Below, in pieces: positions 1-8,939 of a stretch of 33,854 nt of DNA. Where the stretch lies: positions 1-33,854 of IMG/VR virus record IMGVR_UViG_3300042868_008092. The stretch is one strand, 5' to 3'. The notes beneath the pieces were generated by a model. That model was given only the letters and a program-made list of their open reading frames with translations, made no database searches and had not been told where the DNA came from. Source of the DNA: a virus. The position numbers and the translations under genes were made by a program. Positions within the stretch are counted from its first letter, which is position 1. Each line of letters opens with the position of its first letter.

Positions 1-929
1 TTGATATGCTTTTCGAACACCTTAGTACCATCAGGAAGTTCAATCTTAGTAGAGTTCTTCTTGAAGATACCACAATCCAAGGCAAGGTCAACAAGACCGT
101 AGTAACGATTCAGACCGCTATCGAAGTTCAGTTGAACCTGAACGATCTTGTTTTCCTTGGTTAGTCGGCTCTTGTAAAGTTTGCAAGTAATTAGATTACC
201 TACAACTTCATCATCCTGCTTATCCTTCTTCTTGGATAGAGTTACGATAGTAGAAGCCGCATATTTTAGACCAGATCCGCCACCAAGTTCCTTTGTTGGA
301 ACATAGGCTCCTACTACATCGTAGGTGTGATTCGTCATGAGCATGGGAATCTTTGCCTTACCCAACTTGAGAGTAAGAACGCGGAAGGTTCCCTTGATGA
401 CTTGTGCGCGAGTCATGTCGCGGGTGTTCTTGCCTTCAGCGACATCGTTCATTTCCTTGGCAGTGCTCAACATGCCCAGTGAGTCAAGAACAATCATCAT
501 TGGCTTGCGCTCTGATTCATCTGTTGCAAGAACCTTGTCAACGATGGTCAGACACTGATGGCGAAACTCTTCAACTGTTTCAACAGGGAACACGGCAATG
601 CGCTTGGGATCTACTCCCCGCTCAGTAAACATGTCACTGGTGACTGCCTGTTCGGTATCGAAGTAGAGAACTACGCCTTCGGGGTTCGCTGCCAGAAATT
701 GTGCCACGATACCAATGCTGAAGTAAGTCTTGCCAGTAGCAGATTCACCAGCGAGACAGGTAATCTTGTTATTAGGTAGACCATCAAATAGACTACCAGA
801 TAGCAGAGCATTAAACACATAAGACCCAGTATCAATGTAGCCGCTAACATCAGCTCCATCAAGACCGTCATCCACTTTACTGGCGTATTTGTTACCCGAT
901 GCATTAATCATTTCCTTTAAAAAATCCAT
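1..929 (-). CDS. uvsX: UvsX RecA-like recombinase (3' end outside window)
   Basis: T4-type strand-exchange recombinase, which coats single-stranded DNA and drives recombination-dependent replication. My translation from the ATG at 929 gives an N-terminus [19 protein letters not shown], a Walker A motif GESATGKT at residues 61-68, and the T4-family stretch with [10 protein letters not shown] and [11 protein letters not shown]. About 309 codons are visible. The reading frame is still open at base 1, so the C-terminus is cut by the window edge (T4 UvsX is 391 aa, aquatic relatives are somewhat shorter). A strong Shine-Dalgarno sequence AAGGAG lies 8 nt before the ATG. The start overlaps the stop of the preceding gene as TAATG, which implies translational coupling. 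Gene order gp43 - conserved protein - uvsX is typical of aquatic T4-like phages. The assignment is secure. Confidence 0.96.
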   Translation of the reverse strand, partial: MDFLKEMINASGNKYASKVDDGLDGADVSGYIDTGSYVFNALLSGSLFDGLPNNKITCLAGESATGKTYFSIGIVAQFLAANPEGVVLYFDTEQAVTSDMFTERGVDPKRIAVFPVETVEEFRHQCLTIVDKVLATDESERKPMMIVLDSLGMLSTAKEMNDVAEGKNTRDMTRAQVIKGTFRVLTLKLGKAKIPMLMTNHTYDVVGAYVPTKELGGGSGLKYAASTIVTLSKKKDKQDDEVVGNLITCKLYKSRLTKENKIVQVQLNFDSGLNRYYGLVDLALDCGIFKKNSTKIELPDGTKVFEKHI

Positions 930-1537
930 TACTTATTCTCCTTGATATCATAATAGTAGTTGTCATCGTTTCCGTCAATGATCCATCGATCACTTTTTCC
1001 TTCACATCTCCAAGATTTATCATCAACCTTGAAATCTAGATTCTCGGGGAAAGGCTTAGTGACAAAAGACATGTTTTTCCAAAAAACTCTATTGTTTGGC
1101 TGCAAAGTATAATTTCCATTATCCAATGCAATCATATGTAAACATTTATATTGAGTTGGCTCATCGGAATAAGAGTTTCTGTACCAATCAAAGGTCATTA
1201 CATATTCACCCCAATGTTCTGACTTATCTTTTAGAACTACCTTTGCTCTCGTATCTAAAAGAGTTTCGTATTGTACAACAGAAACATTTTCGTGGAAGCA
1301 ATCCCAAAGCTGCAAATAGTCCAGAGGCATTTGGGGAGCATCTTCTTTCCAACAAAGCATGTGAATTGGAACTCTGCTTCTTATTAGGCCATAGTCAGTC
1401 ATGACATGAAATGTCATTGCCCTTCCAGAACACGATTGAGCACCGAAGACCATGACCTTATCGAATTCACCGATATGATCCTTGTGCTGGTACATGTGTT
1501 CTTTTCTAAGAAAACAGTAAAAGTGATTAATGTTCAC
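929..1537 (-). CDS. Conserved T4-like phage protein between gp43 and uvsX
   Basis: A 202-aa protein of unknown function when started at the GTG at 1537, one base after the gp43 stop. The first in-frame ATG is at 1495 (188 aa). I prefer the GTG because 1-nt gaps between genes recur in this genome, but neither start has a clear ribosome site. Visible stretches include [44 protein letters not shown] and [14 protein letters not shown]. From memory these resemble a hypothetical protein kept at the same place in cyanophages. There is no signal peptide, membrane helix or recognisable catalytic motif. Its position between the polymerase and the recombinase suggests a role in replication or recombination, which is inference only. 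Its stop overlaps the uvsX start. Confidence 0.8.
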   Translation of the reverse strand: MNINHFYCFLRKEHMYQHKDHIGEFDKVMVFGAQSCSGRAMTFHVMTDYGLIRSRVPIHMLCWKEDAPQMPLDYLQLWDCFHENVSVVQYETLLDTRAKVVLKDKSEHWGEYVMTFDWYRNSYSDEPTQYKCLHMIALDNGNYTLQPNNRVFWKNMSFVTKPFPENLDFKVDDKSWRCEGKSDRWIIDGNDDNYYYDIKENK

Positions 1538-1538
1538 A

Positions 1539-4076
1539 TTATGCAAACAACGACTCCAATGTATTTCGTCTTTCTGTCTGCCACCCAATGGCTTCTACGA
1601 TTGCCTTGAGTGGGTCTAGAAATGCTTTCTCAAACTGGGTATCATAATCAATATAGGCGTTTAAGTCAAACTCTTTCGGCAAAGAATTTATGAACGAAAT
1701 AACACAATCCTTGCCAGTTATTCCACCTACAGGGTTTGGAGACTTCAGATACAGGAATTTGATCTTATCCGCATCCCGAATCAATTGATACTTCTTTTCA
1801 AGCTTGGCCTTCTTGACATAATGATTGAAGAGAAGAGCACCCTTGACCGCGATTGGAGTACCCTTCTTGTAAATGGTTACTTGGTCCGTATAATCTTTTA
1901 CGCCATTCACAGACCGAGGGAAGGCAATATCTTCTGGCTCAAACTTTTGGAATTTGTTTCTGAAATCATCGATATGCTTTATTAGAGTATCGTTGTCTTT
2001 GGTAAGAATGATATCGATACACTTCTTTAGTTCTTCCCGAATGATTTGCGGGGTGGATGATCTGGTCGTTTCAATGCCCATGATCTTGGTCTTGGGCTTG
2101 GCATACCGAACACCTTCGGAGTCATGTACCAGAAGCATGTAACGCTTCTTCGCTGTCCAGATTCCCTTGGAAGCAATCGACTCTCGCTTCATGAACATCT
2201 TGTTTGCGTAAGCGTTCATAGAGTCTGCAAGTTCATCGTAACACTTCTTGATATAAGGTTCGATGATCTCCTTGCAGCACTTGTCAAGATAGCTTACGAT
2301 CTCTTCTGTTGATTTGCCTTTGGCTAACTTCTCAACGAGAGGACCCATGTTGATATAAATGGAGTCTGTATCGCTGGCCACGACATAATCAAACTCGCTC
2401 TTGAGCATTTTGTTCAGGAATTCGTTGATCTTGTTTTCAATCCAGCGAATTGAAAGCTGACCAGAAAGTGTAATTGCCTCTGCGATTGATTCGTCATAGT
2501 AGCGGAAGTATTCGTTCCCAATCGCACCGTAAGCCGAGTTTAGCTGAATCTTACGGGCCATCTGGAAGTTGTTATACTTGGCAACCAGGAACTCCAACTC
2601 AGTTCTCTCTTCTTCGGTGATGTTCTTGCTTTCCAGTTTCTTCTGGCACTCAATCATCTTCTTCTTGTACTGGCTGCGTTCGGCATACATCTTTTCCATG
2701 AGCCGAGGAAGGAATCCTTGGATGTCCTTACGCAAGCCAACCCCATTTGATGCTATACAGATATTTTTCTTCTTGGCTTCATTGGTGTATGTCTGTGCCT
2801 CTGGTGTGTTTGTCAGAACACGAATTGGAGTTAGACCGCCACGGAAGAAATACGAATCATTGCAAATAGTCTCTGGAGAGAGATTGTATTGCATGATGAG
2901 GTGTGGATAGAGACTGTTCAAGTCAAACGAAACGATCCAGTCGTTCATGCCAAGAATGGGTTCCTTGACATACGCGCCTTCGTATTGCTGTTCCTTGATC
3001 GCGGACTTCTTCTTTGGAATTACGATCTTATCCTTGAGAAGTTCGTTGTAGATAATGGTATCCCATGTACGAACCTGGCTGAAGACATCCTCGTAGTTCA
3101 CCTTGGCTGAATAGGCCACAGCAAGAACGAGTTCAATCAGCTTCATCTTCTGTTCAAGCTTATAGACTAGTTCAACATCGTGGTAATTATAGTGAACGAA
3201 CTTATTGAAGTCCTTCTTATAGAACTCCTTAAGATTGTCGTATTCATCATAGGAGAGTTTGCGCTCTCCTAGTTCTACCGATGCAATGTAATCAAGACGG
3301 TATGATTCTTGCTTTGTGTAGGTGAACTTGTTGTATAGCTCGTAATAGTCAAGCGTGGAGACACCTACGATGTCGTAGCACTTCTGGGGTCCACGGGTTG
3401 CAGACTGAATCACCTTCTCAAACACACGGTTGAACGGTGACAATCGGTCGGAATCTTCTTCTCCCATCAAATAATTGATTCTATTATAGAGGTATGGAAT
3501 GTCGAAGAAACGAACATTCCAACCCGTGATGATATCCGGTGCATGAGATTCCCAGAAGATCAGGAAGTCTTCCAGAAGTCTCTTTTCATCATCGTACTGC
3601 TGACATCTTACATTCGGAAGATCAATATTGAATTCCCCAAGTCCAAACACATAAGACTTTGCTCCAAGCCGAACCGTGATTGCAATGATCTTTTCGGTTG
3701 GATTTGAAATCTGGGGAAAGCCGTCTTCGCATGTCGTTTCAATATCGATGAAAGCTGTAACAATCTCGCGTTCATTGTAGGAGATTTCTTCTGGAAATTC
3801 CTTGCTGATGAATTGGTAGATGAAGTCTGTCTGGCCATAAACTTCAAAGCCAGAGATCCCATCATACTTGTCAATAAACTCACGGCATTCGTACATATTG
3901 CCCGGACTGACTGGGTGCAGAGGCTGACCATAGAGAGTCTTCCACTCTGAAGATTTACTGCTGGATACAAAGAGAACGGGTTCAAAGGGAACTTCCCTCT
4001 GAACCCGAATCCCATTTTCCACCCCTCTATAGAGGATCTTGCTGCCGCGAGTTTCTACGCAAGTATAAAAAGACAT
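1539..4076 (-). CDS. 43: gp43 replicative DNA polymerase, family B
   Basis: Replicative DNA polymerase with proofreading, 845 aa (T4 gp43 is 898). Exonuclease motifs: Exo I FIDIET with D111 and E113, Exo II NVRFFD with N187 and D192, Exo III YNYHD with Y296 and D300. Polymerase motifs: motif A SFDLNSLYP with D385, motif B KIQLNSAYG at 509-517, motif C ASDTDS with D569 and D571. All catalytic residues are present. The last residues (NTLESLFA) end in a hydrophobic tail of the kind that docks T4-family polymerases on the gp45 clamp. The ATG at 4076 has no Shine-Dalgarno sequence, and a sigma70-like promoter lies immediately before it. In T4 this gene is close to regA, whereas here regA is about 24 kb upstream. 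Confidence 0.98.
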   Translation of the reverse strand: MSFYTCVETRGSKILYRGVENGIRVQREVPFEPVLFVSSSKSSEWKTLYGQPLHPVSPGNMYECREFIDKYDGISGFEVYGQTDFIYQFISKEFPEEISYNEREIVTAFIDIETTCEDGFPQISNPTEKIIAITVRLGAKSYVFGLGEFNIDLPNVRCQQYDDEKRLLEDFLIFWESHAPDIITGWNVRFFDIPYLYNRINYLMGEEDSDRLSPFNRVFEKVIQSATRGPQKCYDIVGVSTLDYYELYNKFTYTKQESYRLDYIASVELGERKLSYDEYDNLKEFYKKDFNKFVHYNYHDVELVYKLEQKMKLIELVLAVAYSAKVNYEDVFSQVRTWDTIIYNELLKDKIVIPKKKSAIKEQQYEGAYVKEPILGMNDWIVSFDLNSLYPHLIMQYNLSPETICNDSYFFRGGLTPIRVLTNTPEAQTYTNEAKKKNICIASNGVGLRKDIQGFLPRLMEKMYAERSQYKKKMIECQKKLESKNITEEERTELEFLVAKYNNFQMARKIQLNSAYGAIGNEYFRYYDESIAEAITLSGQLSIRWIENKINEFLNKMLKSEFDYVVASDTDSIYINMGPLVEKLAKGKSTEEIVSYLDKCCKEIIEPYIKKCYDELADSMNAYANKMFMKRESIASKGIWTAKKRYMLLVHDSEGVRYAKPKTKIMGIETTRSSTPQIIREELKKCIDIILTKDNDTLIKHIDDFRNKFQKFEPEDIAFPRSVNGVKDYTDQVTIYKKGTPIAVKGALLFNHYVKKAKLEKKYQLIRDADKIKFLYLKSPNPVGGITGKDCVISFINSLPKEFDLNAYIDYDTQFEKAFLDPLKAIVEAIGWQTERRNTLESLFA

Positions 4077-4082
4077 GCGGCG

Positions 4083-4110
4083 ATTATAGCGAGATTACTG
4101 CTTCTTGCAA
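4083..4110 (-). promoter_or_regulatory. Possible sigma70-like promoter directly before gp43
   Basis: Read on the minus strand: TTGCAA (4110-4105), a 16-bp spacer, then TATAAT (4088-4083), a perfect -10 hexamer. The gp43 ATG begins 6 nt later, so transcription would start at or beside the A of the start codon. The -35 matches consensus at 4 of 6 positions. No ribosome-binding site is seen, which would fit a leaderless transcript. Prediction only. Confidence 0.4.
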
Positions 4111-4427
4111 GTTTCTTCCTTCGACTTTATATAAGCCGAGAATAGAACGCAATAATTCATGATGTCTAGGATTGCGTCCTGATAACCTTCATTATCTACA
4201 ACAAGCTTTCCAGCATTTGCAAAAGTGCTTAGACGAGACACCTTATCCGTGATCCGCACCAAAAATCCCTGCTCCGTGTTGCAGATTCCCATTGCTTCAC
4301 ATCTTTCGAAATTTGCAAAAGGTTGTTCTCCACTGTTACCAGCATAGTCATGATTCTTCTTTTTCATGATGTCAAGAGCAATCTTTGAAAGCTCTTCGTG
4401 ATGTTTAAATAGTTGTTCTCTGTTCAT
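4095..4427 (-). CDS. DUF1599 / Nmad1-type protein (MazG-like helical fold)
   Basis: A 110-aa protein with the pattern of the DUF1599 family (nucleotide modification-associated domain 1): KKKNHDYAG, PFANFERCEAMGI, GFLVRITDKVSRL and YQDAILDIMNYCVLF. The family is common in phages. It is predicted to have an all-alpha fold related to MazG/dUTPase-type nucleotide pyrophosphohydrolases and is associated with nucleotide metabolism, but its reaction is not established to my knowledge. Acidic and histidine residues near NHDYAG and D84/D88 could form a metal site. It overlaps the dUTPase stop as ATGA and precedes gp43, so it belongs to a nucleotide-pool and replication transcript. The family call is from motif memory. 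Confidence 0.8.
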   Translation of the reverse strand: MNREQLFKHHEELSKIALDIMKKKNHDYAGNSGEQPFANFERCEAMGICNTEQGFLVRITDKVSRLSTFANAGKLVVDNEGYQDAILDIMNYCVLFSAYIKSKEETCKKQ

Positions 4428-4930
4428 ACTCCTGTACTCCCGAAGCCACCGCTTCTATCTGTTTTCTGTTGTGGTCTTTCTGTTAAATGGAGATAAAGAA
4501 AGTGTTCCTTTCTTACTAGTTCCATCTGGGCAATTCTTTCGCCATGAGAGATTTCGTAAGAAATATCACTGGTATTCACTATTGGAATCATTAGTTCTTC
4601 CACATAATCAGAATCAATGATCCCTTCGCAGTTGGCTAGAATCAATCCCTTCTTGATCGAAAGACCAGATCGTGGGTGCATTCTCAAAGAATAGTGTTCG
4701 GGAATGTCAAGTATAAGTCCTGTTGGAACGAGAATTCTTTCTCTTGGTCCGATACGAATACCCACGGTATTTTCGTCTGTGGTGGTTGTACTCTTACTAT
4801 TGTACCTGTCGTAGGTTACGATTGTACTATTCTTAAGATAAGCATAAACATCAACACAGGCCGAGTTTTCGGTCTGTAGTGATGGATCTTGTGCTGTTGG
4901 ATGTAGTTTATAAATTCCTATTGATTGCAT
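4424..4930 (-). CDS. dut: dUTPase (trimeric dUTP pyrophosphatase)
   Basis: Hydrolyses dUTP to dUMP and pyrophosphate, keeping uracil out of phage DNA and feeding dTMP synthesis. From the ATG at 4930 it is 168 aa. A GTG at 4945 would add five residues, but the ATG fits the family better. All five trimeric dUTPase motifs are visible: I ACVDVYA (24-30), II PRSGLSIKKG (86-95), III with GIIDSDY (103-109), IV HGERIAQM (129-136), V DRSGGFGSTG (158-167). About 20 extra residues rich in Ser and Thr (roughly 34-56) lie between motifs I and II. It overlaps the next gene by 4 nt (ATGA). A promoter-like sequence with a perfect TTGACA lies just upstream. Confidence 0.95.
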   Translation of the reverse strand: MQSIGIYKLHPTAQDPSLQTENSACVDVYAYLKNSTIVTYDRYNSKSTTTTDENTVGIRIGPRERILVPTGLILDIPEHYSLRMHPRSGLSIKKGLILANCEGIIDSDYVEELMIPIVNTSDISYEISHGERIAQMELVRKEHFLYLHLTERPQQKTDRSGGFGSTGV

Positions 4931-4936
4931 AATCAA

Positions 4937-4964
4937 ATAATACACTAAAAGCTAGGAATGTCAA
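4937..4964 (-). promoter_or_regulatory. Probable sigma70-like promoter before dut
   Basis: Minus strand: TTGACA (4964-4959, perfect -35), a 16-bp spacer, then TATTAT (4942-4937, 5 of 6). The dut ATG is 6 nt further on, so the expected start point is at or next to the start codon. It overlaps the 3' end of the preceding structural-block gene. It would separate the nucleotide-metabolism and polymerase genes from the late fibre block. Confidence 0.5.
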
Positions 4965-5293
4965 GACCAAAAAATTGACTGAACAGCATCACATGCCGCT
5001 GATCTAGTTGATTCTTGTCCATCCCACATTATAGAATTTATTTGCGATTCTAAACTATTACTTTGGTTTCTTATGTTTTGAATATGTGTTTTTATGTCAT
5101 CGGTTTCTTGTTGAGACAGTAATCCCAATGAAGCGTTTCTTTGTTTATATTCTGGGGCAATTTCAATAATTTGTTTTGCTGCTTCTTCTCTAATTGTTTT
5201 TAATTGCTGTTCAACACACTCGTTAAAAACACGATTGTCCGTTACTACAACTTCGCCTGTATCTTGTCTATTTTCTACAATTTTTGCAAACAT
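4961..5293 (-). CDS. Small protein after the 982-aa fibre, possibly tail-fibre accessory
   Basis: A 110-aa protein that I do not firmly recognise. It is mostly helical, rich in Gln and Glu, and without membrane segments. The part reading YKQRNASLGLLSQQETDDI, followed by a heptad-like run to residue about 85, resembles short accessory or assembly-type proteins found after phage tail-fibre genes, where a similar 'Y-Q-N-A-L-G-L' helix occurs. Its start lies one base after the stop of the 982-aa fibre gene, so the two are probably co-translated. A chaperone or accessory role for that fibre is inference from position and composition. Confidence 0.7.
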   Translation of the reverse strand: MFAKIVENRQDTGEVVVTDNRVFNECVEQQLKTIREEAAKQIIEIAPEYKQRNASLGLLSQQETDDIKTHIQNIRNQSNSLESQINSIMWDGQESTRSAACDAVQSIFWS

Positions 5294-5294
5294 A

Positions 5295-8243
5295 TTAGGG
5301 GGCCTTTGTTATAAAACAAATAGCGGTGTTTGATGAATTTGATTTCCAAACAAAACTAGTTGTTATTGTTGAGGGTAAACTATAACTTCCTATAGCAGAC
5401 GAATATCCTTTAGGAAAGTCTCCTGAAGCGGGACCAAAAACTCCCCAAGGATTTATACTTCTACCGGATACAGCAGCCATAGTTGGTGTATTATTAAAAA
5501 TACAAGCAGTATAATATAGCCCAGGTTCTAATGTAGCAACCCCACCAACTGCTGTTACTGTATTAAATGCAAATCCGCTTGATACAGCAGTGCTTGAACT
5601 ACTATAAATTCTTGTATTCGGAAGACCATTTACCCCATCTGCCTTGTATATCCCAGCAATAAAGTTTCCCGTAGTAACTGTATTGTAACTGTATACCATT
5701 AAATTTACTGCTGTAGTAGTTGGAACATAAAATAGATTAAAATATGCAGTATTGGTTGCTACAACACCACCAGTAAATGTTTGTGTTCCAATAGGAACAG
5801 CATATAATGTTTCAGTAGCGGCAATTCTTTCATTATAACCAGTAGCACCTAACGCTGGTATATAAAACCTTCTATCTATCCAACTTAATTGACCAGCACC
5901 ATCAGTTGCTAATACATCATTAGCAGAACCGTCAGCATTCGGGAAAGTGTATTGCCCAGCAGAATAATTGAATGTTATTGTTTCTGTATCATCATCTACT
6001 ATTAATTTAGTAGTGTTATTTTCATTATCAGCATCTCCTATTATTGTTTGAATGGCCGGAGATGCTATAGATAGAGAACCGCTTGATGTTTTTAATTTTA
6101 ATCCACCAGAGCCATATCCCTCTACAATATTTGAACTTCCTGGAGTAATTTTAACATAATTTGTAACACCAGAGGATACTATAGCAGAACCGCTGATGCC
6201 GACTATACCAGAACCAGGAATAAGAGTTAATCCACTTGTGCCACCAGTCTGAATTAATCCTCTAGTGCTGTCGTGCTCAAGGCGCATAAAATCATTTGCG
6301 CTTGTAGTACCATTCGCGTAGATATAAAAATTAGGATGAACATGGGTTGTTCCTGGGCTTCTATTTGCATTTCCGACAGCAAAATAGTTCACTAAAGCAA
6401 TTGCTCCGCTGTTATTTGCATTATTAGAAAGAGCGTATATCTGGCCAGTGTTATTTCCAGTATCACTTCTATAGAATCCGTAGTGACCATCTGATCCTAG
6501 TTGGAATCTGGTATCAGCCAAAATAGTTAAAGGGACATCAAATCTAAGATTTCCTCCAGTATTTTTTGCACCATCAGAAGAACGAATTGTTCCTAATATA
6601 GTACCAAATCCCCATGAAGTAGTATCAAAGTAAATGCCATAGTGCGTAGATCCAGACGGAGCTGGCATTAAATCTATCTGACCATTGGTACTGTTTCTTA
6701 TAAATTCTCCATTCTGAAGAACTATACTTCCACCAAAAGTTGCACCAGAAGCAGAAATCCCCTGACTAGCGGAAACATATGAAGCAAATATATTAGCAAA
6801 TCCATCAATGTTACTGTTGTTTCCGTATAGAGTAGCATCTGGAGATGAATAAGAAATGATATTTCCCGCATCAATTCCATTAGGATCACCTATTTCTATT
6901 GCTCCATATGGATTTGATACCTGTAAAGCGGAAACATTATCTCTTAAAAATATATAAGTGCTATTACCACCGCCGTCATAGTCCCCAATAGCAACTCTAG
7001 AAGATGCTCTGTTATCAATATCTAACTGAGACTTTCCTCCCGCATTTATTATGGTTGCAACAACTAGGCTGTTATTGTCATTTATATTTACATCTGAATT
7101 GAATGTAATTCCACCAGATCCAGAAATCCCCTGTGTAAATTGCTGCAATCCGGTGAATGACTGAGCTGTGTTTGTAAAAGCAACATTGGAAATAGCTCCA
7201 GTATTTCCATTGATTGATGAAACACCTTGAACAGCACCAGTGCGTCCGTTGAAAAAAAGAACACCAGTATTTGATATCGTTACTGAACCAGTTGCACCGG
7301 AAATAGAAATACCTGTCCCAGCAACAGCGGCAGATACGCCTTGAATAGCACCCGTCAGACCATTAAAACTAGAAACATAATCTGTAGGCATCGGTCCAGT
7401 AGGACCAGTTGGCCCTAGTTGAGTATACATGACCTGATGTGCTGAAAGAATTACTGATGGAATTGCTGGTCTAGTTGGACTTGTTCCTGCTGGGTCTGCT
7501 ATAAATTCTAAACGAGTATCAGATGTTCGCCACATCAATTCAACATAATCATTAGCATTAACTTGCAACATGTAGTTCCAAGCAGCAACGGTTTTAGCTG
7601 CTGCTGCACCACCCGAAACAGTTACAATGGTGTTACTATCTGCAATATCTGTTCCGTTTTTACGGAACCATATATCGATAGTGTCTGTACCAGATGAAGC
7701 AACTCTATCAGCCTGTGCAGAAAACTCAATGTTATATACGCCAGGATAACTAAATGTAATTCGTGAATTAGAAACTATACTTACGCCATTAGAATTAGGA
7801 TCTGTATTGTTGTAGGTAATTGGATAAGCAATAGTTGTGCCTGCTGCTTGTTGGTCTTGTGTTGACCAGAAACTACCCCAATATCCTAATGCTCCTCCGG
7901 CTCCTGTAGCACCATCAGCACCAGTTGCTCCTGTAGCACCAGTTGCTCCTGTAGCCCCTGTAGATCCAGTTGCACCAGTAGCACCAGTTGCTCCTGTAGC
8001 ACCAGTTGCTCCTGTAGCACCAGTAGCACCAGTAGCTCCTGTTGCGCCAACTCCTCCGGGACCACCAGAAGTAGAAATTATAATTGGACCAGTTCCATTA
8101 TAATTTGCAAAATTTATTCCGCTTCCGGCAGATATCCCATAAATGCTCTTATTGACCCATCCATCACCATTGTAAATGTAATGAATGCCACCATAATCAT
8201 ATGTGTTGCCAGTGGAAGGATTGTTGGGAAAATTAAGAGACAT
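5295..8243 (-). CDS. Collagen-like tail fibre / adhesin with C1q-like domain
   Basis: A 982-aa virion adhesin. Order of parts: N-terminal attachment-type module [19 protein letters not shown] to about residue 31, shared in style with the 341-aa protein at 8940-9965. Collagen-like Gly-Ala-Thr triplets at 61-117. A beta-rich C1q/TNF-like domain at about 118-272. A short GPTGPTGP segment at 277-284. Three copies of an NGxTGA(I/V) motif at 294-352. A long beta-rich shaft follows, with phrases typical of phage fibres, and a distinct C-terminal domain starts near [11 protein letters not shown]. Collagen and C1q units form trimers, so a trimeric fibre is expected. No ribosome-binding site precedes its ATG. 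It starts one base after a 12-codon mini-ORF with a strong one. The Thr-rich triplets are possible O-glycosylation sites. Confidence 0.88.
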   Translation of the reverse strand: MSLNFPNNPSTGNTYDYGGIHYIYNGDGWVNKSIYGISAGSGINFANYNGTGPIIISTSGGPGGVGATGATGATGATGATGATGATGATGATGSTGATGATGATGATGADGATGAGGALGYWGSFWSTQDQQAAGTTIAYPITYNNTDPNSNGVSIVSNSRITFSYPGVYNIEFSAQADRVASSGTDTIDIWFRKNGTDIADSNTIVTVSGGAAAAKTVAAWNYMLQVNANDYVELMWRTSDTRLEFIADPAGTSPTRPAIPSVILSAHQVMYTQLGPTGPTGPMPTDYVSSFNGLTGAIQGVSAAVAGTGISISGATGSVTISNTGVLFFNGRTGAVQGVSSINGNTGAISNVAFTNTAQSFTGLQQFTQGISGSGGITFNSDVNINDNNSLVVATIINAGGKSQLDIDNRASSRVAIGDYDGGGNSTYIFLRDNVSALQVSNPYGAIEIGDPNGIDAGNIISYSSPDATLYGNNSNIDGFANIFASYVSASQGISASGATFGGSIVLQNGEFIRNSTNGQIDLMPAPSGSTHYGIYFDTTSWGFGTILGTIRSSDGAKNTGGNLRFDVPLTILADTRFQLGSDGHYGFYRSDTGNNTGQIYALSNNANNSGAIALVNYFAVGNANRSPGTTHVHPNFYIYANGTTSANDFMRLEHDSTRGLIQTGGTSGLTLIPGSGIVGISGSAIVSSGVTNYVKITPGSSNIVEGYGSGGLKLKTSSGSLSIASPAIQTIIGDADNENNTTKLIVDDDTETITFNYSAGQYTFPNADGSANDVLATDGAGQLSWIDRRFYIPALGATGYNERIAATETLYAVPIGTQTFTGGVVATNTAYFNLFYVPTTTAVNLMVYSYNTVTTGNFIAGIYKADGVNGLPNTRIYSSSSTAVSSGFAFNTVTAVGGVATLEPGLYYTACIFNNTPTMAAVSGRSINPWGVFGPASGDFPKGYSSAIGSYSLPSTITTSFVWKSNSSNTAICFITKAP
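7893..8063 (-). repeat. Gly-Ala-Thr collagen-like triplet repeat
   Basis: Encodes residues 61-117 of the 982-aa fibre, mostly Gly-Ala-Thr triplets with single GST, GAD and GAG variants. Near-identical 9-nt units make this stretch prone to copy-number change. Such repeats also create long false reading frames on the other strand. Confidence 0.93.
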
Positions 8244-8244
8244 A

Positions 8245-8283
8245 TTATAGATCGTCTATTGAATTAAAGACAAATTCTGGCAT
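8245..8283 (-). CDS. 12-codon mini-ORF / leader peptide before the 982-aa fibre
   Basis: Reads [12 protein letters not shown] then TAA. The ATG at 8283 has a strong Shine-Dalgarno sequence, GAGGAG (8294-8289), with 5-nt spacing. Its stop is followed by one base and then the ATG of the large fibre gene, which has no ribosome site of its own. This layout fits translational coupling by termination and re-initiation. It could instead be the remnant of a deleted gene's start. The peptide shows no recognisable function. Confidence 0.5.
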   Translation of the reverse strand: MPEFVFNSIDDL

Positions 8284-8292
8284 GAGTTCTCC

Positions 8293-8595
8293 TCAAATAT
8301 CAGTTGATCCAACAAACTCACCATTCGGAATGGACTTTGTAAAGGTATATGCAGATTTTACCTGATTCATTCCCGCAGCATCAATGACAGCAGGTGCAAA
8401 CCACACATCAAAATCAAATACAGTGATGGTTCTTTCGTCAAGAGGAATCTTATTATCTATTCTTGCTTGTTCAGAAACATATCCATCCAAAATAATCGTA
8501 CCTGTCTTGGCGGTATGATTCAGATTCAGAGTACGAATCTTCCAATATTGCGAATAGGTTCCTGTTGGATGTTGAATAATTTGTTGTAGTGCCAT
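8293..8595 (-). CDS. Small virion-block protein, unknown function
   Basis: A 100-aa soluble protein that I do not recognise. It begins MALQQIIQHPTGTYSQYWKI and contains alternating hydrophobic strands (TGTIILDGYVS, RTITVFDFDVWFAPAVI), which suggest a small beta fold. The phrase about DGYVSEQARIDNKIPLDERTI reads like small structural proteins found next to fibre genes in phages. Its ATG overlaps the stop of the preceding gene as TAATG, and its TGA overlaps the ribosome site of the 12-codon mini-ORF that follows. Membership of the late structural operon is well supported. A virion role is inference. Confidence 0.75.
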   Translation of the reverse strand: MALQQIIQHPTGTYSQYWKIRTLNLNHTAKTGTIILDGYVSEQARIDNKIPLDERTITVFDFDVWFAPAVIDAAGMNQVKSAYTFTKSIPNGEFVGSTDI

Positions 8596-8915
8596 TATGT
8601 TGACTCCAATACTGATACGATGATATCAAGTCCCGCAGTTAATCCTGCTGTAACTTTGAGAGTGTCTCCTGTTACGAGTGGAATTGGTGCATCAAGTGCT
8701 TGGTATGTTGATTGAATTGGAACTGCTGCTGCACGAACAATGTAGTAACCCGTTGCTCCCTTGAACAACTGAACAGATACACTATTGGCTAGTGTGGTGT
8801 TGCTGTTGGCAATATGAATAGCATTCACTATTGCAGTTCCTGTGATTCCTGCATAGATTGTGGTGGCTGCTGTGACACCGACTGAAGTTGCGTAATTTGT
8901 GTATATGTCTGGCAT
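8595..8915 (-). CDS. Small beta-sandwich virion-type protein
   Basis: A 106-aa protein with the rhythm of small phage structural beta-sandwiches: TTIYAGITGTAIVNAIHIAN, SVSVQLFKGATGYYIV, a linker, then PLVTGDTLKVTAGLTAGL and a final strand IIVSVLEST. Similar short proteins occur in many tailed phages beside fibre and head-decoration genes. The exact role is unknown. It is rich in Ala, Thr, Val and Gly, with no Cys. A late-promoter octamer lies 16-23 nt upstream of its ATG and would make it the first gene of a late unit running 8915 to about 4961. No clear Shine-Dalgarno sequence is seen. Its stop overlaps the next start. Confidence 0.8.
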   Translation of the reverse strand: MPDIYTNYATSVGVTAATTIYAGITGTAIVNAIHIANSNTTLANSVSVQLFKGATGYYIVRAAAVPIQSTYQALDAPIPLVTGDTLKVTAGLTAGLDIIVSVLEST

Positions 8916-8930
8916 TAGTATTTGCTTTAA

Positions 8931-8938
8931 TATTTATG
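8931..8938 (-). promoter_or_regulatory. T4-type late promoter octamer CATAAATA
   Basis: On the minus strand CATAAATA matches the T4 late consensus TATAAATA at 7 of 8 positions and fits the NATAAATA form reported for aquatic T4-like phages. Transcription would begin a few bases on, giving a leader of roughly 10 nt before the ATG at 8915. It is one of only three TATTTAT (plus-strand) sites I find by eye between 4946 and 15300. Confidence 0.55.
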
Positions 8939-8939
8939 C

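Noticed and set aside
7837-8103. Plus-strand reading frame of Ala-Pro-Val repeats
   Set aside because: It is the antisense image of the Gly-Ala-Thr codons of the 982-aa fibre. There is no ribosome site, and repeats leave this frame open artificially.
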